Shown: positions 1-8,446 of the stretch, piece after piece
Position numbering within the stretch: the first letter of the stretch is position 1
How the letters are laid out: every line of letters begins with the position of its first letter
Assembly: GCA_041397525.1 (NCBI GenBank)
Contig: JAWKWL010000003.1
Span: forward strand, 434,001-498,000
From: BOKV01 sp041397525
GTDB lineage: Bacteria; Pseudomonadota; Alphaproteobacteria; Rhizobiales; Rhizobiaceae
Length of the DNA: 64,000 nt
Direction of reading: 5' to 3'
The notes under the pieces: model-generated
Told to the model about the DNA's origin: nothing
Databases searched by the model: none
The model's input: the letters and a program-made list of their open reading frames with translations, nothing else
Translations under genes and position numbers: made by a program

Positions 1-2
1 AA

Positions 3-143
3 CCTGTCACACCCGAGCTCGAAAACAACCCGGCCCTGGCAATCCACCTGCTCAAGGGCACGGAGCCGGACTGGCTGGAGCGGATTTCCAACCCCGATGA
101 GCGCCTGCTGCTGTTCAAGGTACGCCGGGATCGCCTGCATTGA
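3..143 (+). CDS. C-terminal end of an unrecognised protein (partial)
   Basis: An open frame enters from the left edge and stops with TGA at 141-143, giving 46 residues with charged, helix-like composition that end in KVRRDRLH. Codon use matches the neighbouring genes, so this looks like the tail of a real gene lying outside the window. I do not recognise the family from this fragment. It precedes guaB with a gap of about 150 bases and is transcribed in the same direction. Confidence 0.5.
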   Translation, partial: PVTPELENNPALAIHLLKGTEPDWLERISNPDERLLLFKVRRDRLH

Positions 144-291
144 AACGGAAATACTGAAAACCGTCTGAAAACCTCCTGATCCGGGACGATAGGCTTTGCA
201 TACCTTGTTTCGGCATGGTAACGCCACTTGCCATTCCACATGAGGGATTGCCGTTGTATTGGCCGCTCCCCATAAACAGGCAGGATTGGCA

Positions 292-1788
292 ATGGCCCGC
301 ATTATCGAAACCGCCACTGGTGAACTGGCGCTCACCTTCGACGACGTGTTGCTGCAACCGGGGCATTCGCTTGTCATGCCGGGCCAGGTCAATATTTCGA
401 CCCGCATCTCCAGGGACATTGACCTCAACCTTCCGATCATCTCTGCCGCGATGGATACCGTGACCGAATCGCGGCTGGCTATTGCCATGGCGCAGGCTGG
501 CGGCATCGGTGTCATTCACCGCAACCTGTCCCCGACCGAGCAGGCGGAGGAAGTTCGCCAGGTCAAGAAATTCGAGTCTGGCATGGTCGTCAATCCGGTG
601 ACCATCGGACCGGATGCGAGCCTGGCTGACGCACTGGAACTGATGCGTCTCAACCGGATATCCGGCATACCTGTAGTCGAAAACAAGAACGGCAAGCGCC
701 AGGGCAAGCTCGTTGGAATTCTAACCCACCGCGATGTACGCTTCGCCTCGAATCCGGACCAGAGGGTTTCGGAACTGATGACGCATGACAACCTGATTAC
801 CGTTCGCGAGAACGTCACCCAGGAAGAGGCGCGTCGTCTGCTGCATCAGCACCGGATTGAAAAACTGCTGGTCATCGACGACGAGCGCCGCTGCATCGGC
901 CTCATCACCGTCAAGGATATCGAGAAGTCGCAGCTCCACCCCAATGCCGCCAAGGATGCGCAGGGACGTCTGCGTGTTGCAGCAGCAACGTCTGTCGGTG
1001 AAGATGGCCTGGAGCGTGCTGAACGCCTCATAGATGCCGGCGTCGATGTGGTGGTTGTCGACACGGCGCATGGTCATTCGCAACGCGTGCTCGATGCCGT
1101 TGCCCGCGTCAAGACACTGTCAAACTCAGTGCGCATAATTGCCGGCAATGTTGCAACGGCCGACGGCACCCAGGCGCTCATTGACGCCGGCGCGGATGCC
1201 GTGAAGGTCGGGATTGGTCCTGGGTCGATCTGCACCACCCGGGTCGTAGCCGGTGTGGGTGTGCCGCAGCTTTCCGCCATCATGTCCTGCGCCACGCAGG
1301 CCGACAAATCCGGCATACCGGTGATCGCCGATGGCGGCATCAAGTTTTCCGGTGACATCGCCAAGGCAATCGCGGCAGGCGCCTCGGCTGTCATGATCGG
1401 CTCGCTGCTTGCGGGAACCGATGAAAGCCCTGGGGAAGTCTATCTGCATCAGGGCCGGTCCTACAAATCCTATCGCGGCATGGGCTCGGTTGGCGCCATG
1501 GCACGCGGCTCGGCTGACCGTTACTTCCAGGCAGAAGTCCGCGACACGCTGAAGCTTGTACCTGAAGGCATTGAAGGGCAGGTGCCCTACAAGGGACCGG
1601 TTGGTGCAGTGGTTCACCAGCTCGCCGGTGGCCTCAAAGCTGCCATGGGCTATGTCGGCGGTGCGACACTTGCAGACTTCCAGTCCCGCGCCACGTTTGT
1701 GCGGATTACCAATGCTGGGCTCGCCGAAAGTCATGCGCATGATGTCACGATCACCCGTGAAAGCCCGAACTATCACCGCAACGCCTGA
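292..1788 (+). CDS. guaB: Inosine-5'-monophosphate dehydrogenase
   Basis: Cytosolic enzyme that oxidises IMP to XMP with NAD, the first committed step of GMP synthesis; guaA for the next step lies 3.6 kb downstream. The 498-residue protein has the expected layout: a catalytic barrel interrupted by a pair of CBS domains at about residues 100-215, then the loop GIGPGSICTTR with the catalytic Cys at residue 314, the mononucleotide-binding IADGGIK stretch and the RGMGS flap. I chose the ATG at 292 because the protein then begins MARIIETATGE, as in rhizobial GuaB. An upstream in-frame TTG at 259 would add 11 residues that do not look like family sequence. Confidence 0.97.
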   Translation: MARIIETATGELALTFDDVLLQPGHSLVMPGQVNISTRISRDIDLNLPIISAAMDTVTESRLAIAMAQAGGIGVIHRNLSPTEQAEEVRQVKKFESGMVVNPVTIGPDASLADALELMRLNRISGIPVVENKNGKRQGKLVGILTHRDVRFASNPDQRVSELMTHDNLITVRENVTQEEARRLLHQHRIEKLLVIDDERRCIGLITVKDIEKSQLHPNAAKDAQGRLRVAAATSVGEDGLERAERLIDAGVDVVVVDTAHGHSQRVLDAVARVKTLSNSVRIIAGNVATADGTQALIDAGADAVKVGIGPGSICTTRVVAGVGVPQLSAIMSCATQADKSGIPVIADGGIKFSGDIAKAIAAGASAVMIGSLLAGTDESPGEVYLHQGRSYKSYRGMGSVGAMARGSADRYFQAEVRDTLKLVPEGIEGQVPYKGPVGAVVHQLAGGLKAAMGYVGGATLADFQSRATFVRITNAGLAESHAHDVTITRESPNYHRNA

Positions 1789-1820
1789 CCCTGTAGGCAA
1801 AAACAACGAAAGCCAAACCC

Positions 1821-2243
1821 ATGAACGCTACACTCATTCTCTGGCCAATGGTCATCCATGCGCTGGCAACGATGTATCTCTATGTCCCGATGAGCCGCGC
1901 CCGGGTGCGCTCTGTCAAGGAAGGCTCCGTGAAGGGTTCAGTCTACAAGCTCAACCAGGGCGAACCGGAGGAAAGCCTTCGCTTCACCAATGCCATTCGC
2001 AACCAGAACGAGACCGGGGTGCATTTCTATGCCGGCATCCTGGCTGCCTTTGCCTCCGGCAACTCCACACTCATACTTACGGTGCTGGCCTGGGCATTTG
2101 TGCTGGTGAAACTCGCCCATGTCTATGTCCATGTCTCGACCAATAATCTGCGCCACCGCCGTCCCGTGTTCATGGTTGCCTACTTCATTCTGATTGCGTT
2201 CTGGCTGGTCTTTGCGATCCATCTTGCCGGATTGTTGAACTGA
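1821..2243 (+). CDS. MAPEG family membrane protein
   Basis: A 140-residue protein with about four hydrophobic segments, one at the extreme N terminus and three in the second half. It resembles the MAPEG superfamily (membrane-associated proteins in eicosanoid and glutathione metabolism), with the characteristic NAIRNQNE and VYVHVSTNN stretches between helices. Bacterial members are inner-membrane proteins, sometimes with glutathione S-transferase or peroxidase activity; the substrate here cannot be inferred. Its TGA is immediately followed by the ATG of the next gene, so the two are probably translationally coupled. Confidence 0.85.
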   Translation: MNATLILWPMVIHALATMYLYVPMSRARVRSVKEGSVKGSVYKLNQGEPEESLRFTNAIRNQNETGVHFYAGILAAFASGNSTLILTVLAWAFVLVKLAHVYVHVSTNNLRHRRPVFMVAYFILIAFWLVFAIHLAGLLN

Positions 2244-3524
2244 ATGCGGCTCGGGGGCAGGATACAGGCAGCCATCGAGGTTCTGGACGACATTGCCGAG
2301 CGCAACCGCCCGGCATCCATGGCGCTGAAGGATTGGGGCCTGTCGCACCGCTTTGCTGGTGGCGGCGACCGCTCGGCCATAGGCAATCTCGTCTATGACA
2401 GCCTGCGCCGCATGGCCTCGCAGGGCTGGCGCATGGATGATACTTCGTCGCATTCGCTGGTCTTTGCCACGCTTGCAGACCAGTGGGGAATGGCCCCGGA
2501 CAAGATCACAATTGCGCTAGATGGCGACATGTTCGCGCCTGCGCTGCCTGCGCAGGAGCGGTGGCGCGCATGGGAAACGCGGGATCTGGCAGATGCACCG
2601 GACCATGTACGCTCCGACATTCCGCAATGGTGTGCTACTGAATTCGAGGCGCTTCTGGGGGATGACTGGGTGGCGGAAGCTGCGGCCCTTTCTGCCCGGC
2701 CACCACTGGATCTGCGTGTCAACACGCTGAAGTCGAACCGGGACAAGGTGTTGAAACAACTTGCCCATACCGGTGTTGTTGCTGCCGATCACGCTCCCGA
2801 TGGCATCCGCATTGCGGCAGGATTGCGGGATTCCCGCCTGCCCAATGTCCAGGCGGAAGCCGGATACCAGAAGGGCTGGTTCGAAGTGCAGGACGAGGGC
2901 AGCCAGCTTGCTGCCCGGCTGTCCCTGGCAAGGCCCGGCGAGCAGGTCATGGACTACTGTGCGGGCGGCGGCGGCAAGACGCTCGCCATGGCAGCCATGA
3001 TGGAAAATCGCGGCCAGATACATGCTCACGATTCGGACAAGAACCGCCTTGCGCCAATTCATGAGCGCATCCGCCGCGCCGGCGTTCACAATGCGCAAGT
3101 GCTCGTTCCAGGCGGGGACCATTCAGCCCTCGAAGGCAGGATGGATTGCGTGTTGGTCGACGCGCCCTGCACCGGATCGGGCACCTGGCGGCGCCGACCG
3201 GACTCGAAATGGCGGTTGAGTGCAGAAAACCTTGCCGAGCGCATTGGCGAACAGGACAAGGTGCTTGGCGAGGCGGCAAGATTCGTGCGTCCCGGCGGCA
3301 GGCTCGTTTATGTCACCTGCTCGATGTTCGCTTCGGAAAATACCAGTCGGGTTAAAGCATTTGCTGCGGCCAATTTGCATTTCCGTCCACTGCCCTTGGC
3401 CGCTTCCCTTGGGGAACTGTGCAAAAATACACAGTTCCGCACAATCAGTGACACTAGTGTGGCACTCGCACCGTTGCGAACCGGCACAGACGGGTTCTTC
3501 ATCGCCGCGTTTCAACGCTCCTGA
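2244..3524 (+). CDS. RsmB/NOP2-type RNA (cytosine-C5) methyltransferase
   Basis: SAM-dependent m5C RNA methyltransferase of 426 residues. The SAM-binding motif DYCAGGGGKTLAMAA begins near residue 236. The two cysteines that define the family are both present: Cys309 in VDAPCTGSG and Cys359 in VTCSMF, the latter being the usual nucleophile. The N-terminal third lacks strong hallmarks, fitting the NusB-like region of RsmB-related proteins. The natural target is probably rRNA, but a tRNA substrate cannot be excluded. The ATG directly abuts the stop of the MAPEG gene. Confidence 0.9.
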   Translation: MRLGGRIQAAIEVLDDIAERNRPASMALKDWGLSHRFAGGGDRSAIGNLVYDSLRRMASQGWRMDDTSSHSLVFATLADQWGMAPDKITIALDGDMFAPALPAQERWRAWETRDLADAPDHVRSDIPQWCATEFEALLGDDWVAEAAALSARPPLDLRVNTLKSNRDKVLKQLAHTGVVAADHAPDGIRIAAGLRDSRLPNVQAEAGYQKGWFEVQDEGSQLAARLSLARPGEQVMDYCAGGGGKTLAMAAMMENRGQIHAHDSDKNRLAPIHERIRRAGVHNAQVLVPGGDHSALEGRMDCVLVDAPCTGSGTWRRRPDSKWRLSAENLAERIGEQDKVLGEAARFVRPGGRLVYVTCSMFASENTSRVKAFAAANLHFRPLPLAASLGELCKNTQFRTISDTSVALAPLRTGTDGFFIAAFQRS

Positions 3525-3539
3525 AGGCAACGCAATCGA

Positions 3540-4244
3540 ATGGACGGTCCGATGCAGGCATTCCTTGATGCCTTTTTTGATCCGGCAAACATTCCCGGCC
3601 ACATATCCTACCTGCTGTTGATCGGCTCCATGCTGATGCGCAGGATGCACCTTTTGCGCCTGCTCGCGATTTCAGCCGGTGTATTCTCGGCAATCTACTA
3701 TGTGACACTGGGTGATTCGGTCAGCTTCTTCTGGGAGTGCCTGTTTACGCTGGTCAATCTTGTGCAACTGGTGATTTTGTTCGTCGAAAACCGGCGTGGA
3801 AAATTTTCCAGTGACGAGCACATGTTCATCGAAACCGTGCTGCACGGGCTGGAGCGGGTTCATGTCCGCAAGCTGATGAAACTGGGCGCCTGGACTGAAG
3901 TGGCGGACGGCATGGTCCTGATCCACCAGGATACTGTCCCGGCCGGGCTCTTTTTCATCGTCCAGGGTTCCGCCAGGGTCGAACGCGACGGCAGGGTAGT
4001 GGGCATGGTTGGCCCCCATGACTTCCTCGGCGAGATGAGCTACCTGACCGGCAAGGAAGCAACCGCAACCGTGACCACCGTCACGCCCATACGATATCTG
4101 TGTTTCGACCGCGAGGTTTTGCGTGCGCATCTGGAGCGAAACATCGAAGTGCGTCAGGCGCTGGAATCCGGCTTCAATCGCAATCTTGTCCAGAAGCTGG
4201 TGAACACCAGTATTGGAAAACATGCTGAGCCTGAAAAGGCGTGA
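3540..4244 (+). CDS. Popeye-like membrane protein with cyclic-nucleotide-binding domain
   Basis: The 234-residue protein has three hydrophobic helices in the first 85 residues (for example HISYLLLIGSMLMRRM), followed by a cyclic-nucleotide-binding fold at about residues 110-215 with VQGSARVERDGRVVGMVG and the phosphate-binding-cassette-like FLGEMSYLTGKEATATV. Three helices plus one C-terminal cNMP domain is the architecture of Popeye-domain proteins, which bind cAMP in animals and have bacterial relatives. There is no DNA-binding domain, so it is not a Crp/Fnr regulator. It lies 15 bases after the methyltransferase stop. A second ATG at 3552 is an alternative start. The function is unknown; membrane-linked sensing of cAMP or another ligand is an inference. 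Confidence 0.8.
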   Translation: MDGPMQAFLDAFFDPANIPGHISYLLLIGSMLMRRMHLLRLLAISAGVFSAIYYVTLGDSVSFFWECLFTLVNLVQLVILFVENRRGKFSSDEHMFIETVLHGLERVHVRKLMKLGAWTEVADGMVLIHQDTVPAGLFFIVQGSARVERDGRVVGMVGPHDFLGEMSYLTGKEATATVTTVTPIRYLCFDREVLRAHLERNIEVRQALESGFNRNLVQKLVNTSIGKHAEPEKA

Positions 4245-4257
4245 ACGTCAACTTGCC

Positions 4258-4683
4258 TCAGTTGAAATCGAGTATCTCCAATCGCCAGCCACTCGTTGCG
4301 CAGCCTGATTTGCGCGAAGGTGCCTGGCCTTCCAGATGGATCGGTTCTCCGCCAACGCCGCCATTCCCCACATAATATCCCTCGACGGGGAATTCGGCAG
4401 GCTGGCAGCCGCGTTTGAACACCCGTGCCGTCCCCGCAATCAGTTCTGTGTCACCATTGTTGGAGATGTAACCGTTGAAAAACAGGGTTCCAGGAACCAC
4501 GCCCTGCCTGACAATGCCCGAACGCGGCTGCTCGTAATAGATGCTGAGTTCCGGTCCGCAACGTTCGGCCCGCATCTGCGACCCGTTGTGATTGTAGAAT
4601 TCTGTTTCACATTCGGCGGAAGCGGAGCCAACACCCGAAATCAGGCAAATCACTCCTAGTGCTGCAATTTTTGCCAAGGCCAT
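4258..4683 (-). CDS. Small secreted protein of unknown function
   Basis: A 141-residue protein with a clear Sec signal peptide: short basic start, hydrophobic stretch IAALGVICLISGVGSA, and a probable cleavage after ASA. The mature part contains five cysteines and no family I recognise; the region YYEQPRSGIVRQGVV recalls short periplasmic proteins of rhizobia. I prefer the ATG at 4683, preceded by GGAG at a spacing of about 7, over an upstream start at 4707 that would add eight polar residues before the signal peptide. The gene is divergent from the nucleosidase gene, with about 90 bases between their starts. Confidence 0.75.
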   Translation of the reverse strand: MALAKIAALGVICLISGVGSASAECETEFYNHNGSQMRAERCGPELSIYYEQPRSGIVRQGVVPGTLFFNGYISNNGDTELIAGTARVFKRGCQPAEFPVEGYYVGNGGVGGEPIHLEGQAPSRKSGCATSGWRLEILDFN

Positions 4684-4773
4684 TGTTTTCTCCAAGGTTG
4701 ATTGCATCGAACGCTGACCATAAACCCAATCGTGGCCGAATGTGCATTAAAACCGATTCTGGCAGGAGCGATC

Positions 4774-5406
4774 ATGAAACCCGTTGAAACGCCTTCGGGC
4801 CCCGTCCTGTTCATCATGGCAGCCAAGCCGGAATATGGCGAGCACCTTGCCAAGCGGTTCGAACCGCTTTTTACCGGCGTGGGGCCGGTTGAGGCTGCAA
4901 TCGCGACGGCCAATTGCCTTGCCACGCTGAAATCGGAAAATGCCCTGCCAGGATTGGCGGTCTGTCTCGGTTCTGCTGGTTCAAACACACTCGAGCAGAC
5001 CGAGGTCTATTGCGTTTCATCAGTCAGCTACCGCGACATGGATGCGTCTGCACTGGGATTTGAGAAAGGCAAGACACCCTTTCTCGATCTGGACGTCGAA
5101 CTGCAACTTCCCCTGACCATTCCAGGCATCGAAGCAAAACGCCTCTCAACTGGTGCCAATATTGTCTCTGGTGCCACTTATGACGCGATTGATGCCGACA
5201 TGGTCGACATGGAAACCTATGCAGTTCTGCGGGCCTGCATGATGTTCAACGTGCCGATGCTTGGTCTGCGCGGCATATCCGATGGAGTTGCTGAACTGCA
5301 CCACATCGACAACTGGACAGAATTTCTGCATGTCATCGACCACAAGCTGGCACTGGCGGTGGATCGTCTGACAGATGCCCTTGCCAGCGGCGCGATCAAT
5401 CCTTAA
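4774..5406 (+). CDS. MTA/SAH nucleosidase-family protein
   Basis: Member of the phosphorylase/nucleosidase fold related to 5'-methylthioadenosine/S-adenosylhomocysteine nucleosidase, which cleaves adenine from MTA and SAH in methionine salvage. The 210-residue sequence shows the nucleoside-binding segment VDMETYAVLRAC (the ME pair contacts ribose) and the GLRGISDG segment carrying the catalytic-type Asp. It is somewhat shorter than E. coli Pfs. The ATG at 4774 has GGAG just upstream; the extended frame to 4702 is poor in family-like residues. It ends 9 bases before guaA, so it is probably co-transcribed with it. Confidence 0.85.
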   Translation: MKPVETPSGPVLFIMAAKPEYGEHLAKRFEPLFTGVGPVEAAIATANCLATLKSENALPGLAVCLGSAGSNTLEQTEVYCVSSVSYRDMDASALGFEKGKTPFLDLDVELQLPLTIPGIEAKRLSTGANIVSGATYDAIDADMVDMETYAVLRACMMFNVPMLGLRGISDGVAELHHIDNWTEFLHVIDHKLALAVDRLTDALASGAINP

Positions 5407-5415
5407 GGGCTTCGC

Positions 5416-6972
5416 ATGACAACCCATCCGCAATCCGTTCTCATCATCGACTTTGGCTCGCAGGTAACCCAGCTCATCGCCCGGCGTGTCCGCGAAGCAG
5501 GCGTTTACTGCGAAATCATCCCGTTCCAGTCAGCGGAGGAAGCTTTCCTCCGCATGAGGCCGAAGGCCGTGATTTTCTCGGGCGGTCCTGCTTCCGTTCC
5601 CGATGAGGGCAGCCCGCGTGCGCCGCAGTTGATATTCGATTCAGGCCTGCCGATCTTTGCCATCTGCTATGGCCAGCAAACCCTTTGCCACCAGTTGGGC
5701 GGCAGGGTTGAAAGCGGCCATCACCGCGAATTCGGTCGCGCCGATGTCGAAATACTCAAGCCAAGCCCCTTGTTTGAAGGCCTGTGGAAGGTCGGCGGCA
5801 GATATCCGGTCTGGATGAGCCATGGCGACCGGGTGACCCGGCTGCCAGACGGCTTTGAAGTGATCGGAACTTCGCCCAATGCGCCCTTCGCCATTGCCGC
5901 AGATGAGCGCCGCAAATACTACACCACCATGTTCCACCCAGAAGTGGTTCACACACCCGATGGCGCCCGGCTGCTTTCGAATTTCGTTCACAAGATTGCG
6001 GGCCTCAAAGGCGACTGGTCAATGGCGGCCTACAAGGATCAGGCTATTGCCGCGATCCGCAACCAGGTGGGCTCAGGCAGGGTGATTTGCGGGCTGTCCG
6101 GCGGCGTTGACAGCTCGGTTGCGGCGCTGCTCATCCACGAGGCTATAGGCGACCAGCTTACCTGTATCCTGGTGGACCATGGCCTGATGCGCAAGGACGA
6201 GGCTGCGCAGGTCGTTTCGATGTTCAAGGAGCATTACAACATCCCGCTCGTGCATGTGGATGCCTCAGACACATTCATCTCCGCTCTTGAGGGCGAGGCG
6301 GACCCTGAGAAAAAACGCAAGACCATCGGGCGGCTCTTCATTGATGTGTTCGAAGCAGAGGCGAAGAAAACCGGCGGCGCAGATTTTCTGGCGCAGGGAA
6401 CGCTTTACCCCGATGTCATCGAAAGCGTGTCCTTCACCGGCGGGCCGTCCGTCACGATCAAGTCGCACCACAATGTCGGTGGCCTGCCCGAACGCATGAA
6501 CATGGCTTTGGTCGAGCCGCTGCGCGAATTGTTCAAGGACGAGGTGAGGGCGCTGGGCCGCGAACTTGGCCTGCCCGATCATTTCATCGGGCGTCATCCG
6601 TTTCCCGGACCTGGCCTGGCCATTCGCCTGCCCGGCGGCGTTACCCGGGAAAAGATCGCCATTCTCCAGGAAGCCGACGCGATCTATCTCGACGAGATCC
6701 GCAAGGCCGGCCTTTATGACAGGATATGGCAGGCCTTTGCGGTGCTGCTTCCGGTCCAGACCGTAGGTGTCATGGGCGATGGTCGCACCTATGAATATGT
6801 GCTCGCCCTGCGCGCCGTCACCTCAGTGGACGGAATGACAGCGGATTTCTACCCCTATGACATGGAGTTCCTTGGCCGAACTGCAACGAGGATCATCAAC
6901 GAGGTGCGCGGCGTAAACCGTGTCGTCTATGACGTCACATCAAAGCCGCCTGGCACCATCGAGTGGGAGTGA
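5416..6972 (+). CDS. guaA: GMP synthase (glutamine-hydrolysing)
   Basis: Converts XMP to GMP using glutamine and ATP. The 518-residue protein has an N-terminal class I amidotransferase domain with Cys84 in AICYGQQTL and the His-Glu pair in MFHPEVVHT. An ATP-pyrophosphatase domain follows with the P-loop GLSGGVDSSV, and then the dimerisation domain ending KPPGTIEWE, the classic GuaA C terminus. The length is normal. It follows the nucleosidase by 9 bases and converges on the AhpD-like gene. Confidence 0.98.
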   Translation: MTTHPQSVLIIDFGSQVTQLIARRVREAGVYCEIIPFQSAEEAFLRMRPKAVIFSGGPASVPDEGSPRAPQLIFDSGLPIFAICYGQQTLCHQLGGRVESGHHREFGRADVEILKPSPLFEGLWKVGGRYPVWMSHGDRVTRLPDGFEVIGTSPNAPFAIAADERRKYYTTMFHPEVVHTPDGARLLSNFVHKIAGLKGDWSMAAYKDQAIAAIRNQVGSGRVICGLSGGVDSSVAALLIHEAIGDQLTCILVDHGLMRKDEAAQVVSMFKEHYNIPLVHVDASDTFISALEGEADPEKKRKTIGRLFIDVFEAEAKKTGGADFLAQGTLYPDVIESVSFTGGPSVTIKSHHNVGGLPERMNMALVEPLRELFKDEVRALGRELGLPDHFIGRHPFPGPGLAIRLPGGVTREKIAILQEADAIYLDEIRKAGLYDRIWQAFAVLLPVQTVGVMGDGRTYEYVLALRAVTSVDGMTADFYPYDMEFLGRTATRIINEVRGVNRVVYDVTSKPPGTIEWE

Positions 6973-7011
6973 GTGCAGCCAGTCTGTACAAGCAATCCTG
7001 CCGGTCGCCGC

Positions 7012-7620
7012 TTAGCCATGGCCCCAGTCGTTTGGGTCTTCGGAATTTCCCGGTGACAGACCCAGAATATCGCCTTCCGTGTCGCAACCAAGCCCGAGTA
7101 CGGTTCGGTTGGCATAGGCGAAATAGGCAGCGACCTGGTTGATTTCGAGAATGCTGCCATCGTCATGCCCGGCTTTGCGCAATGTCTCGATATCACTTCT
7201 TGTGATGGAGGTAGGATCGGTTGTCAGCGCCTTGGCATAGATGAGGGCCGCCTTTTCCATGCTGTTGAGCGGTGCATGGTCGATGTCGCCCGTCTCCAGT
7301 GCCATTAACAGGATGTCGGCGCGGGCATTGTCGCGCAGTAGGCGTTTGAGCCCGGCAAAGTGGTGCTTGGCGCAATAGTCGCAATCGTTAAGCAGGCTGA
7401 CCCACACACCGATTGTTTCCAGAAACCATTTCGGGGTCTTGTTGGCACTGTTGTGCAGTACATGCTTGTACAGCGTCATGTGCCCTTCCATGGTGTGCGG
7501 GCGCAGGGAATGAGCCGACATGATGTTGTCAATAACATCGCCCGGACCCTTGATGCGGTCATACAACTCGCGCAGCCGACCGGTCGATTGTTGATAGTCT
7601 ATTGTCTTTATCCAGGTCAC
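7012..7620 (-). CDS. AhpD-like peroxidase-related protein (carboxymuconolactone decarboxylase fold)
   Basis: A 202-residue all-helical protein of the AhpD/CMD superfamily. The redox motif is intact: Cys80 and Cys83 in NDCDYCAKHH with His87 four residues later, the arrangement AhpD uses to reduce peroxiredoxin partners. C-terminal NQVAAYFAYANRTVLGLG matches the uncharacterised peroxidase-related subfamily. The start is a GTG at 7620 with a GGGAG box upstream. No peroxiredoxin gene is adjacent, so the partner is unknown. It converges on guaA. Confidence 0.85.
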   Translation of the reverse strand: MTWIKTIDYQQSTGRLRELYDRIKGPGDVIDNIMSAHSLRPHTMEGHMTLYKHVLHNSANKTPKWFLETIGVWVSLLNDCDYCAKHHFAGLKRLLRDNARADILLMALETGDIDHAPLNSMEKAALIYAKALTTDPTSITRSDIETLRKAGHDDGSILEINQVAAYFAYANRTVLGLGCDTEGDILGLSPGNSEDPNDWGHG

Positions 7621-7700
7621 GGCTCAGTTCTCCCGCCACAGTGAGACTACAGCCAAGCGCTTGTTCGGCGCGCCCGTCAAGACTTGGCGCCACGAACCGG

Positions 7701-7940
7701 TCATTCCCATTCGGCTTCGCAATCAACCCTGACATAGACCAATTCGCAGATATTGCCGTGCTCGTAAATCCAGGCTTCCTTGTCCCTCAGCATGAAGCGA
7801 CGGTCTGGCGGAAAGGCAACGGGGTCCAGTTCATCAATGTCGATGATGAGTTCCTGCATCATACGTGCATAGCTGTCCGCCTCGGCGGCGTCCGACAAAT
7901 ATTTCACAGTGTTGACCGTGTCGTTCCTGACTATGTGCAT
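7701..7940 (-). CDS. Small conserved-looking acidic hypothetical protein
   Basis: A 79-residue acidic protein, rich in Asp and Glu, with no signal peptide or membrane segment. The ATG at 7940 has GGAG about 8 bases upstream, and codon use is typical of the window. I do not recognise a family. The residue pattern ending EHGNICELVYVRVDCEAEWE suggests a compact cytosolic domain. It lies just downstream, on the same strand, of the terminator of the candidate small RNA. Confidence 0.6.
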   Translation of the reverse strand: MHIVRNDTVNTVKYLSDAAEADSYARMMQELIIDIDELDPVAFPPDRRFMLRDKEAWIYEHGNICELVYVRVDCEAEWE

Positions 7941-8047
7941 GCGGCGTACTCCGTACGAATCGCTGAAATTTCCAGCAATTGTGCGCCGACATGGTAAGCG
8001 GGGAGTTAACGCTCACCCCTCGCTCCTTCCATTGAATTCACACGCCG

Positions 8048-8079
8048 AAAAAAAGGCCGCCTCGTTTCCAAGGCGGCCT
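8048..8079 (-). terminator. Rho-independent terminator (reverse strand)
   Basis: Perfect 9-bp inverted repeat, 8054-8062 against 8071-8079, with an 8-base loop. Read on the reverse strand it is followed by seven T residues (8054-8048). No protein gene is transcribed leftwards into it from the right, so it presumably ends the candidate small RNA. Confidence 0.8.
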
Positions 8080-8240
8080 GCATCCTCCATTGTCCCAGGG
8101 GCGTGTTTGGACGCCGGAGGTATGCCTGGGTGGCAAGGCTTGAAACTGTAAACCCGCCGTCTCGTATCGCAGGCTGGTTCTGACCTGCGCCGGGGATTTG
8201 CCTGTTTCGCTCGCCCCCTTCGATGAAAATCATTTAAGGA
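8048..8240 (-). ncRNA. Candidate structured small RNA ending in an intrinsic terminator (5' end uncertain)
   Basis: No convincing protein frame covers 7941-8446, yet the reverse strand folds well. There is a 6-bp hairpin (8168-8173 with 8184-8189), and a nested hairpin made of 8084-8088 with 8116-8120 enclosing 8100-8104 with 8111-8115. Next comes a perfect 9-bp terminator stem followed by a U tract. The size fits a 150-200 nt stable RNA. I considered 6S RNA, SRP RNA, tmRNA and RNase P RNA. The conserved cores of SRP, tmRNA and RNase P RNA are not visible; 6S RNA cannot be excluded. The 5' boundary is a guess. Confidence 0.4.
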
Positions 8241-8286
8241 GGACCACGCACAATCACTGTGCTATTGGGCACACATTAGCTATCCT

Positions 8287-8304
8287 GCGTGAACGCAGCG
8301 TGAA
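8287..8304. promoter_or_regulatory. Tandem GCGTGAA direct repeat upstream of bacA
   Basis: Two exact copies of GCGTGAA (8287-8293 and 8298-8304) are spaced 11 bases start to start. An 11-base period places both on the same helix face and is typical of OmpR/PhoB-family response-regulator sites. It lies about 145 bases before the bacA start and just upstream of the candidate reverse-strand RNA, so it could serve either. The regulator is not identified. Confidence 0.35.
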
Positions 8305-8446
8305 TTTGTTCTGTCCTTCCAGAGGGAATTGAACGTGGTTGTGTTGAAGGGGCCGTTGTTCCTGCGTTTGTGACTTGATAAATCTGCAATTCAGGTGTCA
8401 AAGCGCAGCGACATTCCCCGCTGCCAACCTCAATGGAAGCCCTGCC

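Noticed and set aside
8120..8230. Region as RNase P RNA, tmRNA or SRP RNA
   Set aside because: The conserved cores of these RNAs (such as the GAGGAAAGTCC and GGAAGCAGCC type strings) are not present; kept only as an unclassified candidate RNA.
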